Below are positions 40,701-52,700 of a stretch of DNA of 64,000 bases, in pieces. The notes under the pieces were generated by a model, which saw only the letters and a list, made by a program, of their open reading frames with translations, had not been told where the DNA came from and did not search any database. Source of the DNA: Hyalella azteca (taxonomy: Eukaryota; Arthropoda; Malacostraca; Amphipoda; Hyalellidae); the NCBI RefSeq assembly GCF_000764305.2, contig NW_025934939.1:1-64000 (forward strand). Direction: 5' to 3'. The number at the start of each line of letters is the position of its first letter. The first letter of the stretch is position 1. The translations under genes were made by a program, and so were the position numbers.

Positions 40701-43700
40701 ATTAGTTTTTATTATTTTAAAAGTAAATTCAGCACAGTTAAAGCTTTTGCATAATTTTTGCACAGCTCGATGAATTTTGTTATTTACTGTAAAATCTCTC
40801 ATGGGTTCGCATAATGAACTCAAATTATCATGAATTGTTCAAATTCATTTTTGAAATTTAGTGACTACCAGTCATATTTTCACGAACGCTTTACAAGATA
40901 TCCAAAATTTGAAATATATTCAATTGAATGTTCGCAAATTCATAAACCTGACCGCGCCAGCGTATTAACTCGCTGCATCAAAGCCACCCCGGCACCTTCG
41001 CTTCTACTCCCTTTGATATCTTTTCTGAAAGCTTTTCAGCTTTGATCGCAGAAATTTCTGGCTGATGAATTTCGAGATTCGGATTCGTCGATAGGAAATC
41101 TCCAGTTTTTACATTGGGGGTTGGAATCTGGTTTTGTTTAGCCTAGATCTGGAAATCGGTTTTGAATCTTGCTATTCCGTATCCCGGGATTCAGAACCTC
41201 GTATTTTTTCATGTGGTTGCGAAATTTGCGATAAACCGCTGGATTTTAGGCGACGGTATTGATAGTCTCTGGCCGGATTCAAGTGAATATGTTGCATAAA
41301 AATATTTGTTTGAATGCAACAACCTGATGGTGATATTACTTAGAATTAGGAGGCAAGAAGAGGAATTTTCTTCAAGCATGATTAGCTGAAATCCCAATGA
41401 ATTTATTTATTCAACATTTTCACGGTCGAATTTATCATACCCGCGATTTCACCATTTATAATTTGCTCACAGTGAACACATCAACAAAGCTAGTGAATAA
41501 ACTATATAGGACTCAAATGTATTGATATCTCTATACCTTTTACAAGTACATCTTATATATTTCGTTGCCACGTGTCGGATCAAATATACAACTAAGTGAT
41601 CGAGCCGTATGCTCCTTATATGCTAGTGTTTCCTGCGTCTCTAGATCAGAGAATGAAACTGTTTTCCCCATTGCCTTTACGTTGCAGCAAGGCATCGTGT
41701 GAAGTCAGCCTGAAGAACGATAATGTTTCCAGTGAGAAGTAAGACCTGCAAGTTTCTGGGAGTTTGGCCAGAATATTGCCCACAATTCCGACGCCTTAGC
41801 AATCATACTTCTGCTTAAATGCCCACTTGGCCTCCGTAACTTTGACGTGCGAGGATGGCTAAGAATTACTGTCAAGACATCACTATTTTTCTAAGGGATT
41901 CAAAGGATAGCAGTCGAAGCTATCTATTTCATTCGAAAAGTTTTAGTGGAACCAGAGGTAATGTAATATTTGAAAAGAACTTGTTTTAAAATTATTTTAT
42001 TTGGCAAGAATGTGTCGTATAGCAGCGTTATCAAAATCTACGTTCCTCTTCTGCGGACATAGATTTTCATAAAAATAATGATATCATGTGTGTGTTTGTT
42101 ACCTCATTTCTCTTATTCGCATTTGATGCACTACAGGGTCCGTCATATTTATGGCAACGGATGTTTGCTATATAAAATAAATTGGTTTCAGGAGACTTTT
42201 CTTTTATAATGTAGCTTAATATCATCTATTAATTCATCTATTTTATATTTCAGAAGTCTAAGGTGTCTAAATTAACTATTACTTATGGCAGTAGATAGAA
42301 ATACAATTGTAACCCTTCATGAAAAGGGCGAGAGGAATTCAGTCATTGCAAAAAAAGCTCCAAAGTCTTCGTGAAACTGTGTGGAAGGTGGTAAAAAAAT
42401 TCAAGTATACTGGTTAAGCATGCAATCGTCCTGGTCAAGGAAGGAAACGAAGTGTCCGAACAAAACAATTGGTCAAAGCACGAGGGAGAAGTTGAAGAGA
42501 AACCCTCGTCGCTCAGCTGCAAAATTGGCTGCAGAAGCAGGAGTCAGTCAGACATCAATGCATAGAGTCCTCAAAGATGACCTCAAAACCTCCCCTTACA
42601 AGATGCAAACAAGGCATGAACTAACAGACCGTCATGAACGAATGAGGCTCGAAAGATGCTAGCACATTCTGGATCTCATTGAAGATGGCGCGCTGCCCAA
42701 CTTGGTGTTCGGTGACGAGAAAAAATTTGACATTGAACAAAGCGTTAACCGTCAAAATGACAGAGTTTGGAGTCGGGATGGATCTGTGGCAACCAGAACA
42801 GCAACACACTGAGAATTGTGTAGGTAATTCTTGGCTACTAGCTTATCCAATAAAAAAACAATGCATCTGTTTGTTTCATTGAGAAATAACAAAAACATGT
42901 GTTGCCATAAATATGGCGGACCCTGTAGCTTCAAATTCATCTTGTTCAGTTTTTTAGAAATGAACATTGATATATTCTTTATCGTGCTAGGAGCTCGCGT
43001 ATAATGTTGTGCAGATGTAAGTAATATATTCACTATTAGCTCTGCGTCACTAATTGACATGCGAGATTTCATCATACTAGGAGCTCGCGTATAATATTGT
43101 GCAGATGTAAGTAATATATTCACTATTAGCTTTGCGTCATTAATTGACATACGAGATTTCATCAGCGTCTTCGTAACTTCTTGAATGCCTAACGAGCTTT
43201 GCACCACCAGTTGGGGGCCTCACAAGACGACGCTTCGTGATAAGCTTGGCGACAGTGGAGCGTTTGTCCTTATGCTTGAGGCAATAATTTCTTACCTGAA
43301 TATTTATTATAGTGCTTCAGACAATAATTTATTACCTGAATGGATTATCTGGATAAATGTTACAGGATCATTTCAGCTTATCGTTATCAATTTGGCCACA
43401 ATATGGAGCTTTTGGCGTAGCTTGTTCTTCAGGTAATCGCAGTCAAATATTATTAGTATATGTCGGTGTGTAGAAAACTCCAGTGAATTCCTTATGAAGA
43501 GGAGGATGTTTACTCGATAGGAAAACATTTATCTGGAATTTTAGCATTATAATAAATAGTCACGACGGAGAAATTGAGTTGTACAGGTTCAATAGATAAG
43601 GTAATATTTTTTTTGAATTTGCAAAATAGAAAATTAAGGTGTGTGGAGAGGAGGAATGAAGAAGTGCATATTTGATTGACACGGAAATATTTATCAAGAA

Positions 43701-46700
43701 TTTGCGAAAAAAAATTACTGCGTGCGGAGAGAAAATACATGAATGCATTCGACTGCCTGATATTTTATGCCTGTTTGATGTGCTCTCGACTGTATATTTC
43801 CAGTATTAATTAATGCCCGCTTGACTGTAGCGGTAATTCTCGACTGTTCTCTTGACTATAACGGCAAGCTATATAAGTTATTCGCCTGTTTTGTGTCTCG
43901 TAATAAGGGTGTTATTTTTCTCAAGAATCTTGGGGAAATTCACATCTATTGCTTTCTGGACTTGCAAATGGGCTTTCAGAGATTCAACGAATGTTTGACT
44001 GAAGAAGTTCATGAAAGCTTATTGATTGATTGATTGATCGCTCATTGATCGCTGCCTAATAATTTATAAAGTTCCTAACAAGTTACTGACTACGTGATAA
44101 AGTCTTATAACTTACTAACTATATATAGTTCTGATAGCAACACATCAAGATCTTAACCTAATTAATTTGGATTAAAGCTCCCCTGAGGTTCTTGATTGCA
44201 TTGTTAGTACTCAGCTACCTCTCGAGTTATTGACTGCCTAATGAGTTCTTAGCTTCCCACGAGCTCTCAACTGCCTAATGAGTTCTTAGCTTCCAACGAG
44301 TTATTGACTGCCTAATGAGTTCTTACTTCCCACGAATTCTCAACTACCTAATGTGTTCTTAGCTTCCCACGAGTTCTCAACTGCTTAATGAGTTCTTAGC
44401 TTCCCACGAGTTCTCAACTGCTTAATGAGTTCTAAGCTTCCCACGAGTTCTTGACTGCCTAATGAGTTCTTAGCTTACCACGAGTTCTTGACTGCCTAAT
44501 GAGTTCTTAGCTTCCTACGAGTTCTTGACTAGTGAGTTCTTAGCTTCCCACGAGTTCTCAACTGCCTAATGAGCTCTTAGCTTCCCACGAGTTCTCAACT
44601 GCTTAATAAGTTCTCAGCTTCCCACGAGTTCTTGACTGCCTAATTAGTTCTTAAGCTCCCCACGAATTTTTGACTGCCTAATGAGATCTTAGCTTCCCAC
44701 GAGTTCTTGACTGCCTAATGAGTTCTTAGCTTTCAACGAGTTCTTGACTGCCTAATGAGTTCTTAGCTCCCCACGAGTTCTCAACTGCCTAATGAGTTCT
44801 TAGCTTCCCACGAGCTCTCAACTGCCTAAAAGTTCTTAGCTTCCAACGAGTTATTGACTGCCTAATGAGTTCTTACTTCCCACGAGTTCTCAACTGCCTA
44901 ATGAGTTCTTAGTTTCCCACGAGCTCTCAACTGCCTAATAAGTTCTTAGCTTCCAACGAGTTATTGACTGCCTAATGAGTTCTTAGCTTCCCACGAGTTC
45001 TCAACTGCCTAATGAGTTCTTAGCTTCCCACGAGTTCTTGACTACCTAATGAGTTCTTAGCTTCCAACGAGTTATTGACTGCCTAATGAGTTCTTAGCTT
45101 CCCACGAGTTCTCAACTGCCTAATGAGATCTTAGCTTCCCACGAGTTCTCAACTGCCTAATGTGTTCTTAGCTTCCCACGAGTTTTCAACTGCTTAATGA
45201 GTTCTTAGCTTCCCACGAGTTCTCAACTGCTTAATGAGTTCTTAGCTTCCCACGAGTTCTTGACTGCCTAATGAGTTCTTAGCTTCCCACGAGTTCTTGA
45301 CTAGTGAGTTCTTAGCTTCCTACGAGTTCTTGACTGCATAATGAGTTCTTAGCTTCCCACGAGTTCTCAACTGCCTAATGAGTTCTTAGTTTCCCACGAG
45401 TTCTCGACTGCCTAATGAGTTCTTAGCTTCCCACGAGTTCTTGACTACCTAATGAGTTCTTAGCTTCCCACGAGTTCTTGACTGCCTAATGAGTTCTTAG
45501 CTTCCCACGAGTTCTACCCACGAGTTCTTGACTAATGAGTTCTTAGCTTCCCACGAGTTCTTGACTAATGAGTTCTCAGCTTCCCACGAGTTCTTGACTA
45601 ATGAGACCCTCCAGAGCCCGCTCAGCACCTGTGCATGGCTCATTACCGCCACATGATACACTCAGACAAATGAGTGGGACTTTGTCCTAACACCGATGCG
45701 CTTATAACTCGTGTGTGGGACATCCCGGCTCAGTGTGTCATGGAGAAAAGGTGTATCAGTGATACGTCTACTCTCCACTAGAAAGAAAGTGTGCTCTGTT
45801 GCTTACAAAATGTGTCAATATTTGTACAATATAATATTATATTGTACAATATTTGTAAAATATAATTTTTCTGGTAACGCCCTTTTTTTGAGCTAGCCGT
45901 GTTGGCATGGCTTACAATTCTATGTACAATCTTTATAATATGCACTATTACTTTAATAATAACTATTTTCATTTTTATTATTCAAGTATTTCATTCTAGC
46001 TTGAATTTTTGGCCCATTGTTTGATAAATGAACATCAAAGTAACCCGTAAGAATAATTCCGTTCCTTGCCTACATTTTATCGTTTGATTACAATCAATCA
46101 TCGAGCTTTTCAGTGTTCGTGTTAAGACATCAAGTTGCTATTCATTGGGCAGCGATAATCTGTCTTCAACGTGCATGTATCGTCTGAAAATGGAAGCTCT
46201 TTTACGGAGCTTCGATAATAATTGATGAATTACATCGATTTCACATTAACCGGACAACGCTCATCGTCGGCAAAAGGCTTCGAAAATAATTGAAGTACCA
46301 TTGATTCGTCAATAATCAGACATCGCTAATCTTTGGCGAATGGCTTAAAAATAATGGAAGTATTACATTGCTTCATTAATTACCGGACATCCTATACCTT
46401 TGGCAAATGGATTTAAAAATATTGGATGCATTATCTTTGATTCGTCATTAGCCTGCTATCGCACATCGTCGACGAATGGCTTTAAAAATTTATGCATTAT
46501 GATAGATTCATCAATAGTCGGACATTGCACATCATCGGCTGATCAGGTCTTAATAATAGTAAGTTCGGTTTAGGTGCGAGTGGTGGCATGTGGAGAGCCC
46601 AAGCAGTGCATAGAAACCAGCGTGTTAGCGCTGGTTAAATTAGCGTGTTATTACAAGACCTGTGCTGATGACCTCTTGGTGAGCTTGTTATAAGCTCTCT

Positions 46701-49700
46701 TCTCTTACTGTCGCTCTATTTTTTCGTTATTGCCCTCAATAACTGTAATCTGTTTAAATAACTTATCGCTGCAGCTTTCATTAAAAATATATATATTTTT
46801 GCTGAATCTATTAATAAACTTTTAACTTATACTACTGTCATTCAATGTGTTCATGATTTTTTAATCAAATGCCATTTACTTATTAGTTTGATTTTGCTAG
46901 AAATATTATGTTGGGGAATAATCTGTGCACACTGTAATAATGATGTTATGATGCTGTTATTTTATCATGCTAATCATGAGTGTTGATTGTATGGCGCCTT
47001 TCCTTAATTTTTTTGGTTCTTTAATGTCACTTTCCTAGTGCCAGTGTCACCATCTTAAGCAAAGGTTATCATTATTGCAACTTATTTATCATCTAAAATA
47101 TAGTGTAAGTTTCTGATAAAGAAATACAATGTTTTGAGCGCGCAGCTTTTGATGCAGAATTAGCCCCGGCCCACGCTACACGCTGGCTTTTCCAATACGC
47201 CAATACGAATAAACTTCGGCAGGCCAGTTGCTCCAGTAGCGGCTCTCGCCGTCCTTTAATTTACCAAACTTCGAAAGTTAATATGCCTCAAATGCCTCAC
47301 CAATAACATAGTTTTAATGGCATGGTATCCTGGAGAATTACCCGCTCACTATTTCGTATTGTAAACGATCTGGTCGAGTTCGTGATTTGTTATATATAGT
47401 CCCATGGACGACTCAAAGTCTACGGTCGCTGGGCGCACCGAAGGCCCATGCAATAATTTTTATACAATAAATGTTCTATATAAAGCGCACATTTTATCAG
47501 CATATTATTCGCAATTAAAAATGCAAGGTTTCATATCGCGTTACCTCTGAAACAAGTTCTAGTTCAAGAAAGCGATTAATTTTTAATTTTTATTTATTTA
47601 TCGTTTTTGGAAGGAATTAAGGAAGCGGAGTCTTAAGCTGCGGCGGCTGCTTCATCCAGCGATTTACCGCTGACGCTGATTTCGTTACCATGACAAGCCA
47701 GCCTGGTCTCCTACCTGAGGTTTCCAGCACTTCCAGCAGACTGGAAACTCGGCTGTTATAATTGTTTTGTTTAGGAATACTGGCCGTGTTAAGTTTGGGT
47801 ATCAACTTGAAACTATTTCGCATTGTTTTACTGCAGAAACCCGGAACTGTTTATTTTTTTTACCACAAGGTCCTGTTGATTCGTGGTCACCTCGCCTTTT
47901 TGATGCGAATACACCTTACAAATACGAGTTTGAGCTGGCTGACGATGTTGACTCAAAGCCACCTTACACTGTCGAGTCTGATTAGCTGCTTGGCACCTTT
48001 CCTTGTGGCTACCTGGCATTGTTAAGCTGAGGATAGCTGATATTGTTGAGCCGGCACCGCGGAGATGATTTAATTAGAGTTAATCTACGCTTGTTTTATT
48101 ACTCTCTTACAGTTTGCAGTTGTTTAAATATAACAAAATGCGTTCAATTTTATTTCACTTACTCTCCCCAGTCGCTATAACTGACCTGAAAACCGTTGCC
48201 TAGATAATTTCATCCAATTGTTCCAATTTTTTTAGGTGCAACTTTGATGCAACTTACATCCACCTCCTTGCCGGAAGTTTTGCCAGATGTGATCATTTCC
48301 AAAGTTTGAGCTTCGTTTCCCAGGTCGCCTTCCCTGCTATCGATAATTCTCTGCATTAGTTTCGCCTCACAAGTTTTAATGAGAAAACCAAGATCTTCTC
48401 AGACTATTTAGATCTTTTATTCTAGCTTTTTTAGACGATGGTTCATTTAGGTTACGACCTCCATCAGATTTTTATATTTGGTTTTTCACCGTTCGTAGGT
48501 TTGCGCGTCATTCCGTTCCGATAGGTCATTTACTACGGTATTTTAGAAACGTTACTTAACCTTCTGTCTACTGACAGTAATTCACGAAATGCAAGCAAAG
48601 CTCTTCTTGGAATATTGCTTCACGATGCAGTCGTTTTCTTTGGTAATGAGGCTCACTGCAAAATTTCCAGCTGCCTAAAGAAGCAAAACATTCGTTATTT
48701 GAGTGATATAACAACCCGCGTGAACTCCATCAGCGGCCACTTCATCGTGAATACGTAACTGTGTGGTGTGCGATGTCTAAAATCGGCACAATTAGCCCTT
48801 ATTTCTTTGAGCAAAACGATGGTGCAGTAACGGTGACTGCAGCTCGATACACGCCAATGACTGACGTTTTTTTTCAAAACTGACTGAAATGAATGAATGT
48901 CAGCGATGTCTGGTTCCAGCAGGATGGAGCCACGGCCTGCATATCAATGGTTCTTCAGAAACAACATTTTTCAGAGCGCCTCATCTCCATCAGAGGTAAC
49001 CTTCTTTGGCCGGCACTATCCCCCTATTTCGCTCCGTGTTATTTTTTTATTGGATTATCTTCAATCAATTGTTTACAATGACTGTCCAAGGACCCTACCT
49101 CATTTGAAGAACAACATACGCCAAGCCATCGCCAATATCCCCGTCAATATGCTTCAGCGAGTTGAACGGAACTTCAAACATTGACTAAGACTAACTGAAT
49201 GCATTAACAATGAGGCCGTCATTTATCCGATGTCATCTTTAAAACTAAATGAAACAAAAATTCAGGTAATGACGTTTCCAATAAATTTATATTTTAACGA
49301 CATCTTTACTAATCTTTTTTTTAAATGAGTTTCCAAATCAGGAAGTGTCCGTGAATCACCCTGTACTATAAAAAATATAAAAAAATTACAACCCTCGTTA
49401 CCAGGCAATTCACATTTCTCTACATTGAATGTAACTTTGTGCGAAAGTGCATAGAAATATTTTCTACACATACAAATTTACTTTTTTAAGTGAAGGCAGC
49501 GCAAAATATTGCTGCGTTACTGTGGTCGCGATCTAAGCAAAATATCGGAATTTTCTATTTGAGGTTTCCCATGATTCAGCATTTTTTTTAAAAAACCTGT
49601 CCTGTGGAAAAAATAGTGAAAATTGAATAAATAGTTTCCTTAAAACGCGTCTCTTTCTTGTTTCTATCTTTCTTGAGTGTCCTAGATGGTACAACAAAAT

Positions 49701-52700
49701 TTTTCGCTCGCATGATAACTCAAGAACATTTATTTTTGACAGATTATTTCAAAAACAAATTGGAAGGATTACGGTAGAGTTTATTGCACATTCGGGCGAG
49801 TTCGGATTGAATTATTTCTTCAATATCCCAATAAAGGAACAACTTGGCCAATACGCGCTACAAATCATTGTAACTCTAAAGCTTCATAAATTTATTGCTT
49901 CAGGCGACGATGACAAACGGCCATAAGCCTGTCCCTGCTACGTCGCACAAATGCGCTGCCTTCGTCTGTGCGACGTTAAAACATTTCATGATTATGAATA
50001 ATGCTTGTTGTGTCATTACTGTAGGTTCTGAATGTTTGTTTTGTTATTACTATAGGATCTAAATGTTTGTTATATCATAAATGTAGGTTCTGAATAATGC
50101 TTGTTATATGTCATCACTGTAGGTTCTGAATAATATTTGTTATGTCATTACAGTGTTGTCCGCTCCATGACAAGCCTCAGCTTAAAATTTGCTCATGTTG
50201 ATGCAGTGTTTTTCTACAACAAAGTATTCATTCTTATAATTATTCTCAAATGCGGATTTTTTTTTCATGTTAACTTTTTCAAAAGGATTATTTATTTTTT
50301 CACACGTACTTCATATAAAATATGCCATCAGGAAAAAACAAATCTCGATTATTCCCTTAACCAAAATCTGTGTGAACTCCCAAAAAGTCACCTAAATAAA
50401 GATTTTCGGTTAAAGGAATTTTGCAATGCTTTCTTGTGCTGGTAGTGAAGCAAATAAACGAAATGAATTATTCGTTGATTGTTGGTGGTCCAAGACATTT
50501 TCAGAGAAATACTACGGTGTGAGATTGAATGTGTCCGATTTTTAGCTAATTTGAATATTTAATTTCAAGTACATCAAAAAGTTTACCCTTTCCTAGAGTT
50601 ATTCTCTGCTTTTCTATCGCGCTAAATTATTGGTAGTTTGTCAATCCGTATAAAACAAACCAATTTGGAAATAAACACGTTTGCCCAATATTTCTATCTG
50701 AAAAACTTCTAGTGCACTCATGTCCCGACATTCCTTTTGTTGATGCTCAGCAGTGTATCTTTCCAGTTGATTAGTTGAGCAAACACCAAAGCTGAGTGAG
50801 GGCGGCTTCCTGACCAACAGAGGCAATTCCAAAAGTTCTCTACTAAATTGAAAAACTAATAGCATGTCTCAGTCTTTTGAACGGACAGGGCTGGATGAGG
50901 CCAAACTTTTGAGCCGTTATAGGACTACACAAAAGGTCCAGTGATCACTACAGCTCCTGTCCGGGACTTGTAACGTTGTCTTCCCTCTGCGGCTGAAGTG
51001 GGGGTAGCGAGATTACTCTTATACCGACCTTAATGAAAGGGGAGAGGGAAGTAATAAATTAAAGTTAGAAATGATTGAGAAGTTACGATTTGACGAGCGG
51101 CGAGTAAGGGTCTTCAGTAATTTAATTTTAATTCTAGTAAGAGAAGAAAGTCAATCAAACAAGATAACAGTGAGGAAAAATGAAGAATGAGTATAGTGGG
51201 GAGGTAACTAGAATGATTCAAATAAAATATTGATATGGATATTCTAATAAGGACGTTTAGTCTGGTGAACTGCCGGAAATGTTCATTTACTCTTTAAATG
51301 GCCGGAATGGACCAGTTATTTGTGAAATATTTACATCCACATGATAATGTTCCCTGCTTTGAAATACATGTATACGGATTGGGTTTTAGGCGTAATGTTT
51401 GAATCATGCGGCGTAATGTTTAAATAGTGTGGCGTAATGTTTAGACCGTTGCTCTCTCTCAAAATTGGTAACGTGTTATGCATTTTTCGTATCCTAAGTG
51501 AACGATTTCCAAAGAAGTGTTTCTAAAACCCGGACGCGACCTGAAGCGAATGTACGTTCCGCCTTTTTCAGGTCGGGCTCAATCGTAATAGCTACGAAGC
51601 GAAGTTTTTCCGATGGCTGGAGATCGATTGCGAAATAAAGAGAGTCCAACCAAAGTATAAGGATATAAATAGGTATAACTTTAATTTTAGATGAAGGTTG
51701 TGAGAATAAAAATTGTGCTTGTTATTTCACCGAACCCTGATTCCTTATTCTCTAAGAATTTTGACTAGATTTTTTACAAACTTTCTACCACTGATCTCGA
51801 AAATAATAAACTCATTTTCAAAATTTGCCTTTGTTTTTTTTGCCGCTTCCTGACTGACTAGCAATGCCACATGATTTCTTGCTTTAATTAAGGTAATCAA
51901 TCTCACGAGGAAATTTAATCAGTGACGAAACACGCGGTGCTGTTTTTCAGATCTCGCACTTGTGCACCAAAATGAAAACGGATTTATTTTTTCGAAAACC
52001 AAACTCTCAAGGGAAATCGAAGCCAAAATAAAGTAAACGCATATCCTTGATATTTTTGGAACTACATCCTGGCAGGTCATCGAACTGAGTTACGCAAGAC
52101 AAGTCAAATTCGAGATTGCGTTAAGGGTGTGCGTGTTTTCTGTAAATTTAAAAGTGTATGTTTAAAATTTTTTCGGAATCAACTATGCGTTTGAAAATTT
52201 TACGTAATAAATTGTGCGTTTAAAATTACCTTATCGTAAAAATGGATTGTTTCACAGCTCGATGTCCGACCGTTTAAAAATTTTGCGGAATAAACTATGC
52301 GTTTGAAAGTTTAACGTATTAAATTGTGGGTTTAAATTACCTTATCGTAAAAATGGATTGTTTCACAGCTCGATGTCCGACCGTTTAAAAATTTTGCGGA
52401 ATAAACTATGCTTTTGAAAGTTTAACGTATTAAATTGTGGGTTTAAATTACCTTATCGTAAAAATGTATATTTTCTCAGCTCGATGTCCGAGCGGTTGGC
52501 ACTACAGCGACCCAGACTGCCTGAGGACGACAGACGACAACGCCACCTTCGAGCAGGCGGGTCATTACTGCGCTGACATGGGTGCTGCCCTGCCCATCGT
52601 CCTGTCCATGGACTGCAACCAACTCCTCGCCAGTGAGTGGTCGTCTTTGAAATATTAATGCAGATCAGCAGCCAAATGAGATACTTTATGTATAGAAATA

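Noticed and set aside
42752..43207. 151-codon reverse frame
   Set aside because: It runs across the dead mariner and a 90-bp duplication whose length keeps the frame open; no domain is seen.
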